The notes under the pieces were generated by a model, which searched no databases, was not told the DNA's origin, and saw nothing but the letters and a program-made list of their open reading frames with translations. The position numbers and the translations under genes were made by a program. Positions 49,861-60,760 of a stretch of 64,000 nucleotides of DNA are shown in pieces (position 1 is the first letter of the stretch; every line of letters begins with the position of its first letter). The stretch is from Pythium myriotylum (Eukaryota; Oomycota; Peronosporomycetes; Pythiales; Pythiaceae), in contig JALJCQ010000029.1 in the NCBI GenBank assembly GCA_023091665.1, positions 434,001-498,000 of the forward strand, read 5' to 3'.

Positions 49861-50939
49861 GTCTTGGGAGGCTTGGAGCAATTTAGATCGATGGACTTGG
49901 TAGTGTGTGGCTTGAGGAAAATGTTGGAATGAGCTCGTTCTTGATCGTGTCGATCGCAAGTGAGAAGACTGTGTATGGGTGGAACTGCGAGTGGAAGGAA
50001 CCTCGAGTGGTAGGGACCGACGCCGCACACGCTCGGAGCATCTGATCCAGTGGCTATTTGGATGAGGAGACATCCTCTCGAACGCACTCTCCCCGTGTAG
50101 TTTCTCTTCCGACAGTTACTGTATCATAATTCGTTTAGAATCCCGAATTCTACCATTCTACGGTATCTGCGAGGGTGGAGTTCGGCGTAAGCATCTGTAT
50201 GCGTCGGCGATAAGCCACGATGGATCAGAGTGGATGCCTTCCGTCAAGGTAAGGATGCCTTTCGCAAAGGTCAACAGTTCTCCTTTTTATTCCCGCCACC
50301 TCGAGCACCCCGAGAAGTCGAGGTGATGTCGCAGCGGTTGTAGTCTGTCGTCGAAGATCTCACAATTATTGTCCTCTTCTCCGAGTGATTTGCGAGGTCA
50401 TCAGGCGGTACCATCGTCGGTATCAAATACGACCGATGTGTGCGTGTTATCGTATTTGAAGCTGCCGACTTGTCAGGTACGACGTGATGCTTGTTGAGGG
50501 TGAAATAAACTAGATGGAAAGCACAACAGCTCTGGAGAGTGAGGGTGCATTTGACTTGCTGACAGCGTCGCACCAACACTACTCTCGAGACGTCTCAGAC
50601 CAAGCGACTGAGATGGAGTCCACTAGAGCGAAGAGCTACACGTCGGTTCTGGTCCGAGGAATCAGTCGCGTGTACCCACGAGCGGACACCGTGGAGTTCA
50701 GCTGTGGAGCCAGATTCTGTTCTCTTCGTGGCATGCATGCTCCGCGTTGCAGTTGCTCGTCTGCGCCATCCGCACGTTGGTCCAATGCACCCACGATGGT
50801 TCGCTACATTGTGCAAGTGTATATTTTGGTTCTTCTCTGGAGCCGCTACCGGAAAAAAATTGAAATTGGTGGATTTCCTTGGGACCTTCTGCATCCATTA
50901 GCGGAGAAATGTGTGCTCTGTTTATGCACGCTATGGATT
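49861..50939. other. inner part of left repeat arm, no sure gene
   Basis: The core promoter at 49916-49934 is followed outward by 1 kb with no recognised gene. A frame of about 140 codons (50514-50939, MESTTALESEGAF..) is preserved in both arms but continues into different sequence on each side of the spacer, so coding is doubtful. Confidence 0.45.
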
Positions 50940-51472
50940 CTGAAGACGCCGAAGAATGGGATTCAAGCAAGGATGAGATGCCGGCTTGTCCAATTACCAA
51001 CAACTCATTTTGCTGACATGGGTTGATTTGTAAGATGCGGTTTTAACCGGCGTAATCCAAATGACCAGATTACCTGGCGACACTAGAAGGCTATCTTATA
51101 CGGTTTCATTGTGCTTCTCGATTTTGAACGTGGTGTAATTTGAAACCATCCGTCGTGGTGTCCCAACTGGCGTGGCATGTATTTGGAGCAGCGAACACGT
51201 CATGGGTAATCTCGGTGAACACGCGTCGACACGACAATGGAACCCAGCAACAATTGGTCAGTAGGCGAGTGCTGCGAGGTCACAGCAGTTAGTGTAGTGG
51301 GATATCATCCTCTTTGATTCATTCTTAAAGGTGAGTGGCAAGTGCAGATTGAGAAATTGCTTGAGCGGATGAATATTTTTTAGAGTAACCTGGGTTGAGG
51401 TAGAACCAACACAATTTCCGCGTCTCTAACTCGTATGAACAACGGAGACATCCAAACCACCACTCCTAAATA
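50940..51472. other. 533-bp unique spacer at the centre of the inverted repeat
   Basis: The arms stop exactly at 50939 (..GCTATGGATT) and 51473 (AATCCATAGC..). Between them no symmetry is left and no gene is seen. The axis is at 51206. Confidence 0.85.
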
Positions 51473-51832
51473 AATCCATAGCGTGCATAAACAGAGCACA
51501 CATTTCTCCGCTAATGGATGCAGAAGGTCCCAAGGAAATCCACCAATTTCAATTTTTTTCCGGTAGCGGCTCCAGAGAAGAACCAAAATATACACTTGCA
51601 CAATGTAGCGAACCATCGTGGGTGCATTGGACCAACGTGCGGATGGCGCAGACGAGCAACTGCAACGCGGAGCATGCATGCCACGAAGAGAACAGAATCT
51701 GGCTCCACAGCTGAACTCCACGGTGTCCGCTCGTGGGTACACGCGACTGATTCCTCGGACCAGAACCGACGTGTAGCTCTTCGCTCTAGTGGACTCCATC
51801 TCAGTCGCTTGGTCTGAGACGTCTCGAGAGTA

Positions 51833-52477
51833 GTGTTGGTGCGACGCTGTCAGCAAGTCAAATGCACCCTCACTCTCCAGAGCTGTTGTGCTTTCCATCT
51901 AGTTTATTTCACCCTCAACAAGCATCACGTCGTACCTGACAAGTCGGCAGCTTCAAATACGATAACACGCACACATCGGTCGTATTTGATACCGACGATG
52001 GTACCGCCTGATGACCTCGCAAATCACTCGGAGAAGAGGACAATAATTGTGAGATCTTCGACGACAGACTACAACCGCTGCGACATCACCTCGACTTCTC
52101 GGGGTGCTCGAGGTGGCGGGAATAAAAAGGAGAACTGTTGACCTTTGCGAAAGGCATCCTTACCTTGACGGAAGGCATCCACTCTGATCCATCGTGGCTT
52201 ATCGCCGACGCATACAGATGCTTACGCCGAACTCCACCCTCGCAGATACCGTAGAATGGTAGAATTCGGGATTCTAAACGAATTATGATACAGTAACTGT
52301 CGGAAGAGAAACTACACGGGGAGAGTGCGTTCGAGAGGATGTCTCCTCATCCAAATAGCCACTGGATCAGATGCTCCGAGCGTGTGCGGCGTCGGTCCCT
52401 ACCACTCGAGGTTCCTTCCACTCGCAGTTCCACCCATACACAGTCTTCTCACTTGCGATCGACACGATCAAGAACGA
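51833..52477. other. inner part of right repeat arm, no sure gene
   Basis: Mirror of 49935-50579. Short frames (51833-52141, 52325-52642) have no recognisable content and overlap in several phases. Confidence 0.45.
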
Positions 52478-52496
52478 GCTCATTCCAACATTTTCC
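52478..52496 (+). promoter_or_regulatory. oomycete-type core promoter of family C gene
   Basis: GCTCATTCCAACATTTTCC, close to the consensus GCTCATTYYNCAWTTTNYY with one extra base in the middle, 56-74 nt before the ATG at 52552. Mirror copy at 49916-49934 (minus). Confidence 0.7.
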
Positions 52497-52551
52497 TCAA
52501 GCCACACACTACCAAGTCCATCGATCTAAATTGCTCCAAGCCTCCCAAGAC

Positions 52552-53013
52552 ATGCAGCTCCGCTCGATCCTCACGCTCGCCTGTCTCGCTTTCGCTGCTG
52601 CCACCACCACGGCGGCTTCAAGCGGTGCCGACACTACGCTGAAGACGACTCCTACACCAACCACGGCCGACCCAGCCCAACCGATGAGGACAGTGCCCCC
52701 AGGACGCAGGGCGCTCGCTGAAGAAACCCAGCGAACCGACAGGACTGTCCCTCCCCTCAACGAGTACGCATCAACAAACGACATCACGCTTCTGCGAACG
52801 GTCCCTCCAGGCAGAGGTCGCTTCCTCAGCGCCGATGAGAAGACGCCGGAGCGGACCGTTCCTCCAGGAGTTGTCACCGAGTCTCCAGAGACCTCGACCC
52901 CGACGAAGACGTCTCCGCCACCTGCTGTTCCGTCCGCAGATGTGGAAGCGCCGACCGAGACGTCACCAGTGCACAACGCTCGCCGCGTCCTTCGCGGCTC
53001 GGCGTTTGCATAG
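52552..53013 (+). CDS. secreted Pro/Thr-rich repeat protein, family C (right arm copy)
   Basis: Encodes the same 153-residue protein as 49399-49860, with signal peptide, four RTVPP motifs and the C-terminal TSPVHNARRVLRG. The upstream 1 kb, including the promoter, is also mirrored, so both copies should be expressed alike. The gene is convergent with the family B gene at 53325. No difference between the copies was found, which points to recent duplication or gene conversion. Confidence 0.77.
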   Translation: MQLRSILTLACLAFAAATTTAASSGADTTLKTTPTPTTADPAQPMRTVPPGRRALAEETQRTDRTVPPLNEYASTNDITLLRTVPPGRGRFLSADEKTPERTVPPGVVTESPETSTPTKTSPPPAVPSADVEAPTETSPVHNARRVLRGSAFA

Positions 53014-53324
53014 GCTCCACTGGACCACCTCTGCCTCCTCCGTTATGCAGTTACTGCTACATCATTCAGTATCATAATGCATGTCTTTTTTGTTTTGGCA
53101 CATCAGCGATAGTATCCTAATGCGCGTCTTCGTTTTGCCCACCAGCGATGTCTAAAACGAACTCGGACATCTTCGGCGGTAGCTGGAGTAGCGATGCCTC
53201 AAACATTACCAGCACGAGCGTTGATGTCTTCGTCACATGCTTCAGCAGTAGTAGTCAAGGGGCTGCGCGCGGTCAGCAAGTACAAGGGTGGGGGATTGAT
53301 TATAAATATTTACTCTCAGATATC

Positions 53325-53811
53325 TCAAGCTGTCGACGTCCCGCGAAGAACGCGTCGTCCGTTGTGAACGGGCGACGTTCTCAGTGGAAAAACAGGAGAC
53401 GCCAACAGCGGAGGCGGAATCGTCCTCAACAACTCCACGCCTTCGTGGGAGTCCTCAGCAGTTGTAGGCTGCGCACCCTGGCCCTCGGCCGCAGTAAGAA
53501 CGCGGTCGTTTGTGCCTTCTGCGAACGTCGGGCCATTCAGCGGCGGCACAGTTCTTAGCGGTGCCTCCTGCAGCTCCTTCTTGAGAGCTCGTCGCTCGTT
53601 GTGGACGGGAGACGTCTTCAAAGGCACGATGGGATCCGTCGGCTGGGTTGACTCCATCGGCTTCATCGGCTTCGTCAGCTCGGTTGGCTCGGAGTCAAGC
53701 TGTCGCGCAGCTGGCGGTGGGATGGTCCGCAGCAGCGTGATGGAGCTGGTGGTCGGAGCGAATGACGGCGGCATGGTGGTCGCGGCCATGGTGGTGGTGG
53801 TCGTCGCTGTG

Positions 53812-53852
<41 letters not shown>

Positions 53853-53927
53853 GGTTGTGCCGGTTTCTGCGCGCACTGAGGCGGCGAGTGCGATGGCGGC
53901 GATGGCGAAGAGGACTCGAAGGTGCAT
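53325..53927 (-). CDS. secreted Pro/Thr-rich repeat protein, family B (unit 1)
   Basis: 200 residues, identical to the left-arm protein (48485-49087): signal peptide, (Thr-Ala)n tract, two TSPVHN units, C-terminus NGRRVLRGTSTA. Core promoter at 53969-53987. The 3' end is where unit 1 begins, so this copy has a different 3' flank from those in units 2 and 3. Confidence 0.77.
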
Positions 53928-54336
53928 GGTTGTGTGGTGACTGGCCAGCTCAGGAGTGCTTGGTTGAAGGAGAATGTTGGAATGATCTCACGGACGACGG
54001 ATGACGGACGACGGACGACGGACTACGGACGAGCTCGTGACTGAAGGTTCATATCGGACTGCTGCTCGACGATAACTACACTCACAACGAAGGAAGGTGC
54101 AGCCGATGGGAGTCACCAACAATCATGTTGCAACCCATGAACCTCCCACCCGCCACACAAGGCTCCCTCCAAACTTTCATGTATATGAGAAGAGAGCTCC
54201 CGGCCCACCCACCCTCTCCACATCGTTTCTCACGTATTCCGAAACGCTCCCCACCACAACGTCAAGCACCAACCATCATTCGGCAGAACACGATCCCTTG
54301 CCTGTCGCACATGAGCGTTCTGCCGGGCCTGAGTGT

Positions 54337-54493
54337 CGTTCAGGCTTACGCATCTCCCTCGCTCCCTCGTCGATCAGGCTGCTGACTGGACCTACCAGCG
54401 AGACTACTGTAGCCATCCGCCTAGCCGCCACAACACAAGAAAGTCAGAGAATCAAATATATATGGGGTGAGTTCGGTGAGCAGGCAGGTGATT
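54337..54493 (+). other. 157-bp segment absent from the left arm
   Basis: Present in all three tandem units (also 58395-58551 and 62511-62667). In the left arm the flanking sequences GAGTGT and TGGCCTCG meet directly near 48075. I saw no terminal inverted repeats or clear target-site duplication, so a deletion in the left arm is as likely as an insertion. Confidence 0.85.
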
Positions 54494-55859
54494 TGGCCTC
54501 GAAAAATCATGACCTCGAGTTTCGTTTCTTCGAGGTCTCACCACAACATTGCGGAGGATAGGGGATCGTGGAACCCACCAAAAGACTGGAGATCTGAGAT
54601 GGAGGGTTCGTGGGTTCCATCTCGTGACTGAATGGGACCGAATGGGTCCGCTCTCCGCTGACGGTATTCTGCAGAAAGAGCACGCCACCACAATCGAGCC
54701 AAGCGCCGGATGAACCCACTCACCAGTGCATGCGTAGCCTGTCTGTGTGGTCGTGGCCAATGCGGTCTACACGAGCTGTGGAGAGCGATGGGCTGACCCG
54801 GCAAACCTGGGCTGTACAGGTTTGCTGGCGAGACTGTTGTCTCCTCACCAGTGCCGTCATGATGGGCTGAGAGGACACGGGTTGTTGGCGAGACAGTGTG
54901 CTCCTCACCTCACCAGTGTCCACTGGTCGTATGAGAACACGAGTTGAAGCCGCGAATTATGCAACGGGCGAAACTCCCACTGTCTTGGACTTTGTATCGA
55001 ACGATCTTCAAGAGACGCGCGGATCTGCTGGAAATATCGAATCGGCCGGTTTCAACCACTCGGCTCACTCCGGCCGGACCCATCTCCACCGATCGAGTTC
55101 TCGAAGCACGATTTTGCTCGGATTGGTACCGGTACGGTAGTGGGTCTCTCCTCTGGTGGCATGCAAGTGGATCCAAAGGCACGATCACGTCTAGTCAGTG
55201 ACCTGGAGCTGCAGTCATGTCAGTCTCGAATGGGATAGTGAAGGATATATTCGGCTTGATATTTCCAGTCGAGTAGCGTACGGTCAGTCGTTGGGGACAC
55301 TTAACACCCAGGTGACAAGTGCCCCCAACGACCGTCAGGTGGTGGTCAGCTGATAGGCCCAATAGGTGGGTAGATACAGTCGTAGCATTTGGTCGCATGG
55401 GCGTTCTGTCCGCACTTCGATCGCAAGTCACACACAGCCATTTCTAGATCTCGACCAGGTATATCATACTCAAGACAAATCACCCATCCACGAGACATGA
55501 TCTCATCACTCCTCACGCAAAACAGCCCAGACTCCTCCGTCCCAACCCTGATTCGATGGACCGGCCCTACCGCTCGTTAGTTGAACATTTGGTCGCTACA
55601 TACTTGGTGCTTGATGCTATGCAGTCTATCTGAGGTGAGCCGTCATTGTCGTGGATCGTATATGAAGTAGATCACGGGCGGGGCGTACCGTACGTGAAAC
55701 TTCGTGGCGCAGGATATCAAATCAAATCAACACTTCCGGTCCTATTAATTTTAAAATAGATCATGAAGCCATCGGCGATGGAGACAATAGCGACGTGCAC
55801 CACTCACGCAAGCAGGTTGAAGGCTTCGAGCGTCGATGTCACCGATGAGGTCTGTGGAT

Positions 55860-55894
55860 GAGAGGTGAGAGGTGAGAGGTGAGAGGTGAGAGGT
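55860..55894 (+). repeat. 7-bp minisatellite, 5 copies (unit 1)
   Basis: GAGAGGT five times, followed by variant GGGTGGT and GAGTGGT units. Same number in the left arm (46675-46709), 13 in unit 2. Confidence 0.9.
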
Positions 55895-56242
55895 GGGTGG
55901 TGAGTGGTGAGTGGTGAGAGGTGAGGTGGAATTTTAGACTGCAACTGATGCCACACTGGAGGAGCGCAATACGAGTGGGGTCCACCGTACAGTACGCTAC
56001 GTCGAAAAAATGGAGTGAGAGGATATGTGAATGAGAACAGTGGAGTGTGGGGTGAGTTGACTCGAGTTTGATAGGTGGGGTGGGGTGGAGTGGAGTCTCC
56101 ACTATGCTACGCTCGTTGTGGCCACGGTTCGACTGGGTCTATGAGCTTGAGTGCTTCGCCCGTGGACCTTCGTTCGTCCAACACACAGCATTCCAAAATC
56201 GGCCATCATCCGAGCGCCTCGCCCCACCCCCCACCAACAAAC

Positions 56243-56644
56243 ATGCATCTTCGCTCGATCCTTTCGCTCGCCTGCCTCGCGATCGCCGCGACTGCTACTA
56301 CTAGCGCCACCGCTGAGCCCGTGAGGACTGTGCCTCCGCTCACTAGACCTCAGACGGAGGCGCTGCTCATTACCGTGCCTCCTCCAATCGCTCCAACTCA
56401 GCGCCCCGAGGATGCGTCGGTAGAGTACTCCACCCACCCGCCCACGGATCGACGCCTCTCGTCTAACGCTCAGGCACTGCTCATTACCGTGCCTCCTCCA
56501 ATCGCTCCAACTCAGGGCCCAGAGGATGCATCGGTGCTGGACAAGACGGTCCCTCCACCGATTGTGTCGCCTGCCCCCAAGTCTCTCAAGACTTCACCAG
56601 TGCACAACGCCCGTCGTGGTCTCCGTGGCTCATCGACAGCGTAG
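56243..56644 (+). CDS. secreted Pro/Thr-rich repeat protein, family A short form (unit 1)
   Basis: 133 residues: signal peptide MHLRSILSLACLAIAATA.., RTVPPL, two LITVPPP units separated by STHPPTDRRLSSN, KTVPPP, and the C-terminus LKTSPVHNARRGLRGSSTA. It is 91 residues shorter than the left-arm version (45652-46326), exactly the 273-bp difference, so units were lost or gained in frame. Possible initiator-like CATTCC lies about 55 nt upstream (AGCATTCCAAAATC). Unknown function. Confidence 0.75.
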   Translation: MHLRSILSLACLAIAATATTSATAEPVRTVPPLTRPQTEALLITVPPPIAPTQRPEDASVEYSTHPPTDRRLSSNAQALLITVPPPIAPTQGPEDASVLDKTVPPPIVSPAPKSLKTSPVHNARRGLRGSSTA

Positions 56645-57382
56645 GCATGGAGGAAATACTGCAGTTTTCTTTTGATTCATAATGAACCTCTTTCTCCAGA
56701 CAGCCTTGCTATTGACAACACACAGTCTTCCGGACGGTCAATGGGAGATCAGCTCGAGGTTGGTCAAGTGTCGTTGGAGACTGTTCCGAATAGAGGGGCG
56801 GTTGGGGTTTACGGTATTGGCAGTGTTATAACTAGCAACTTCAACTGCAAGAACACTCATGGGAAAGAACATAGTGCACTGGTCCTGCCTTGTCTTGTAT
56901 TGCCAAGCCGAGTTCTCTTCAAGTGCTCTGAGCGCGTATCTTCTCGTCGTCGAGCACGTCACGTACCGGTAACTCTGTGCGACGTACCTCTGATAGAATT
57001 GTCACCATCGCGAGAGCGACTTCAGCGTGATCGCCGATCGGTGGTATCATCGATGATCTTGACAGCGAAGACCGCCCATTCGTTTGGTGGTGGTGATTAT
57101 GACCCCACCGTTTGCTGACGATGACAATGACCCCAGTGCACGATTTAGCACTCGAATGCAACAGTCGCATTAACTTGGTGTACGAGATCAAGATCGTACG
57201 TGGGGATTAGATTATGGGTCTCATTCTCTCCTGGATGGCAGTACTCCAACAGACTATTGTCCGCAAGGATGTTTTTTTCCTGTCTTCATTACTTGCTTCG
57301 GCAGTAATCATGAAATAGATGCATGACGTGACCAAGTCCGGGGAGAATGAATACTGAATAAATATTTGGTCTCTCGGTGATT
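56645..57382. other. tail of tandem unit 1, no sure gene
   Basis: The first 200 bp match the left arm (to 56846); the rest occurs only in the tandem units. A 148-codon frame (56672-57118) and an antisense one (56919-57191) overlap; neither resembles anything I know and neither starts with a signal peptide. Confidence 0.45.
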
Positions 57383-57869
57383 TCAAGCTGTCAACGTCCC
57401 ACGTAGACCGCGTCGTCCGTTGTGAACGGGCGACGTTCTCAGTGGAAAAACAGGAGACGCCAACAGCGGAGGCGGAATCGTCCTCAACAACTCCACGCCT
57501 TCGTGGGAGTCCTCAGCAGTTGTAGGCTGCGCACCCTGGCCCTCGGCCGCAGTAAGAACGCGGTCGTTTGTGCCTTCTGCGAACGTCGGGCCATTCAGCG
57601 GCGGCACAGTTCTTAGCGGTGCCTCCTGCAGCTCCTTCTTGAGAGCTCGTCGCTCGTTGTGGACGGGAGACGTCTTCAAAGGCACGATGGGATCCGTCGG
57701 CTGGGTTGACTCCATCGGCTTCATCGGCTTCGTCAGCTCGGTTGGCTCGGAGTCAAGCTGTCGCGCAGCTGGCGGTGGGATGGTCCGCAGCAGCGTGATG
57801 GAGCTGGTGGTCGGAGCGAATGACGGCGGCATGGTGGTCGCGGCCATGGTGGTGGTGGTCGTCGCTGTG

Positions 57870-57910
<41 letters not shown>

Positions 57911-57985
57911 GGTTGTGCCGGTTTCTGCGCGCACTGAGGCGGCGAGTGCGATGGCGGCGATGGCGAAGAGGACTCGAAGGTGCAT
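57383..57985 (-). CDS. secreted Pro/Thr-rich repeat protein, family B (unit 2)
   Basis: 200 residues. Identical to unit 1 up to the last residues, where it reads NGRRGLRGTLTA instead of NGRRVLRGTSTA. The 3' flank differs from unit 1. Core promoter at 58027-58045. Confidence 0.77.
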
Positions 57986-60358
57986 GGTTGTGTGGTGACT
58001 GGCCAGCTCAGGAGTGCTTGGTTGAAGGAGAATGTTGGAATGATCTCACGGACGACGGACGACGGACTACGGACGACGGACTACGGACGAGCTCGTGACT
58101 GAAGGTTCATATCGGACTGCTGCTCGACGATAACTACACTCACAACGAAGGAAGGTGCAGCCGATGGGAGCCACCAACAATCATGTTGCAACCCATGAAC
58201 CTCCCACCCGCCACACAAGGCTCCCTCCAAACTTTCATGTATATGAGAAGAGAGCTCCCGGCCCACCCACCCTCTCCACATCGTTTCTCACGTATTCCGA
58301 AACGCTCCCCACCACAACGTCAAGCACCAACCATCATTCGGCAGAACACGATCCCTTGCCTGTCGCACATGAGCGTTCTGCCGGGCCTGAGTGTCGTTCA
58401 GGCTTACGCATCTCCCTCGCTCCCTCGTCGATCAGGCTGCTGACTGGACCTACCAGCGAGACTACTGTAGCCATCCGCCTAGCCGCCACAACACAAGAAA
58501 GTCAGAGAATCAAATATATATGGGGTGAGTTCGGTGAGCAGGCAGGTGATTTGGCCTCGAAAAATCATGACCTCGAGTTTCGTTTCTTCGAGGTCTCACC
58601 ACAACATTGCGGAGGATAGGGGATCGTGGAACCCACCAAAAGACTGGAGATCTGAGATGGAGGGTTCGTGGGTTCCATCTCGTGACTGAATGGGACCGAA
58701 TGGGTCCGCTCTCCGCTGACGGTATTCTGCAGAAAGAGCACGCCACCACAATCGAGCCAAGCGCCGGATGAACCCACTCACCAGTGCATGCGTAGCCTGT
58801 CTGTGTGGTCGTGGCCAATGCGGTCTACACGAGCTGTGGAGAGCGATGGGCTGACCCGGCAAACCTGGGCTGTACAGGTTTGCTGGCGAGACTGTTGTCT
58901 CCTCACCAGTGCCGTCATGATGGGCTGAGAGGACACGGGTTGTTGGCGAGACAGTGTGCTCCTCACCTCACCAGTGTCCACTGGTCGTATGAGAACACGA
59001 GTTGAAGCCGCGAATTATGCAACGGGCGAAACTCCCACTGTCTTGGACTTTGTATCGAACGATCTTCAAGAGACGCGCGGATCTGCTGGAAATATCGAAT
59101 CGGCCGGTTTCAACCACTCGGCTCACTCCGGCCGGACCCATCTCCACCGATCGAGTTCTCGAAGCACGATTTTGCTCGGATTGGTACCGGTACGGTAGTG
59201 GGTCTCTCCTCTGGTGGCATGCAAGTGGATCCAAAGGCACGATCACGTCTAGTCAGTGACCTGGAGCTGCAGTCATGTCAGTCTCGAATGGGATAGTGAA
59301 GGATATATTCGGCTTGATATTTCCAGTCGAGTAGCGTACGGTCAGTCGTTGGGGACACTTATCACCCAGGTGACAAGTGTCCCCAACGACCGTCAGGTGG
59401 TGGTCAGCTGATAGGCCCAATAGGTGGGTAGATACAGTCGTAGCATTTGGTCGCATGGGCGTTCTGTCCGCACTTCGATCGCAAGTCACACACACAACCA
59501 TTCCTAGATCTCGACCAGGTATATCATACTCAAGACAAATCACCCATCCACGAGACATGATCTCATCACTCCTCACGCAAAACAGCCCAGACTCCTCCGT
59601 CCCAACCCTGATTCGATGGACCGGCCCTACCGCTCGTTAGTTGAACATTTGGTCGCTACATACTTGGTGCTTGATGCTATGCAGTCTATCTGAGGTGAGC
59701 CGTCATTGTCGTGGATCGTATATGAAGTAGATCACGGGCGGGGCGTACCGTACGTGAAACTTCGTGGCGCAGGAAATCAAATCAAATCAACACTTCCGGT
59801 CCTATTAATTTTAAAATAGATCATGAAGCCATCGGCGATGGAGACAATAGCGACGTGCACCACTCACGCAAGCAGGTTGAAGGCTTCGAGCGTCGATGTC
59901 ACCGATGAGGTCTGTGGATGAGAGGTGAGAGGTGAGAGGTGAGAGGTGAGAGGTGAGAGGTGAGAGGTGAGAGGTGAGAGGTGAGAGGTGAGAGGTGAGA
60001 GGTGAGAGGTGGGTGGTGAGTGGTGAGTGGTGAGAGGTGAGGTGGAATTTTAGACTGCAACTGATGCCACACTGGAGGAGCGCAATACGAGTGGGGTCCA
60101 CCGTACAGTACGCTACGTCGAAAAAATGGAGTGAGAGGATATGTGAATGAGAACAGTGGAGTGTGGGGTGAGTTGACTCGAGTTTGATAGGTGGGGTGGG
60201 GTGGAGTGGAGTCTCCACTATGCTACGCTCGTTGTGGCCACGGTTCGACTGGGTCTATGAGCTTGAGTGCTTCGCCCGTGGACCTTCGTTCGTCCAACAC
60301 ACAGCATTCCAAAATCGGCCATCATCCGAGCGCCTCGCCCCACCCCCCACCAACAAAC
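57986..60358. other. non-coding part of tandem unit 2
   Basis: As in unit 1, with 157-bp segment at 58395-58551, palindrome at 59345-59390 and expanded minisatellite at 59920-60010. Confidence 0.55.
59920..60010 (+). repeat. 7-bp minisatellite, 13 copies (unit 2)
   Basis: GAGAGGT thirteen times, against five in unit 1 and in the left arm. The expansion accounts for most of the difference in unit length. Confidence 0.92.
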
Positions 60359-60760
60359 ATGCATCTTCGCTCGATCCTTTCGCTCGCCTGCCTCGCGATC
60401 GCCGCGACTGCTACTACTAGCGCCACCGCTGAGCCCGTGAGGACTGTGCCTCCGCTCACTAGACCTCAGACGGAGGCGCTGCTCATTACCGTGCCTCCTC
60501 CAATCGCTCCAACTCAGCGCCCCGAGGATGCGTCGGTAGAGTACTCCACCCACCCGCCCACGGATCGACGCCTCTCGTCTAACGCTCAGGCACTGCTCAT
60601 TACCGTGCCTCCTCCAATCGCTCCAACTCAGGGCCCAGAGGATGCATCGGTGCTGGACAAGACGGTCCCTCCACCGATTGTGTCGCCTGCCCCCAAGTCT
60701 CTCAAGACTTCACCAGTGCACAACGCCCGTCGTGGTCTCCGTGGCTCATCGACAGCGTAG
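60359..60760 (+). CDS. secreted Pro/Thr-rich repeat protein, family A short form (unit 2)
   Basis: 133 residues, identical in sequence to the unit 1 protein (56243-56644): signal peptide, two LITVPPP units, C-terminal TSPVHNARRGLRGSSTA. Confidence 0.75.
   Translation: MHLRSILSLACLAIAATATTSATAEPVRTVPPLTRPQTEALLITVPPPIAPTQRPEDASVEYSTHPPTDRRLSSNAQALLITVPPPIAPTQGPEDASVLDKTVPPPIVSPAPKSLKTSPVHNARRGLRGSSTA

Larger units (their letters stand above)
45455..50939. repeat. large inverted repeat, left arm
   Basis: Matches 51473-56846 in reverse orientation. Between about 48080 and 50939, paired positions add to 102412; from there outward to 46326 they add to 102569, owing to a 157-bp segment present only in the right arm. 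A further 273-bp difference lies inside the gene at 45652-46326. Two genes (48485-49087 and 49399-49860) encode proteins identical to those of the other arm. Identity fades near 45455 (CAACTTCAACT). Confidence 0.92.
53928..56242. other. non-coding part of tandem unit 1
   Basis: Counterpart of 46327-48484 in reverse orientation. It adds 54337-54493, which is missing on the left, and contains the palindrome at 55287-55332 and a GAGAGGT x5 minisatellite at 55860-55894. No convincing gene. Confidence 0.55.
51473..56846. repeat. large inverted repeat, right arm
   Basis: Reverse-oriented match of 45455-50939 (see there). Its outer 3.5 kb is also the first unit of the tandem array. Relative to the left arm it has 157 bp more (54337-54493) and 273 bp less inside the family A gene. 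Confidence 0.92.
53325..57382. repeat. tandem array unit 1 (4058 bp)
   Basis: Unit contents: family B gene (minus), 2.3 kb non-coding with palindrome and minisatellite, family A gene (plus) and a 0.7-kb tail. The next unit starts 4058 bp later with the same order. Left of about 53325 homology to the later units stops, since the family C gene is there instead of the 0.7-kb tail. Confidence 0.92.

Noticed and set aside
49399..53013. Calling the secreted repeat proteins RxLR effectors
   Set aside because: The RxLR-like tetrapeptide is at the C-terminus and there is no dEER motif or WY-type domain, so the class name is not justified; the observation is kept as a finding.
45455..56846. The inverted repeat as ends of a giant transposon
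   Set aside because: No transposase or target-site duplication seen; the spacer is only 533 bp and the arms carry the genes themselves.
56672..57118. 148-codon frame in the tail of each tandem unit
   Set aside because: Preserved between units only because the DNA is near identical; the related left-arm DNA does not keep the frame, no signal peptide, no homology.
59920..60010. GAGAGGT minisatellite as telomeric repeat
   Set aside because: Differs from the TTTAGGG-type repeat, short, and internal to each unit.
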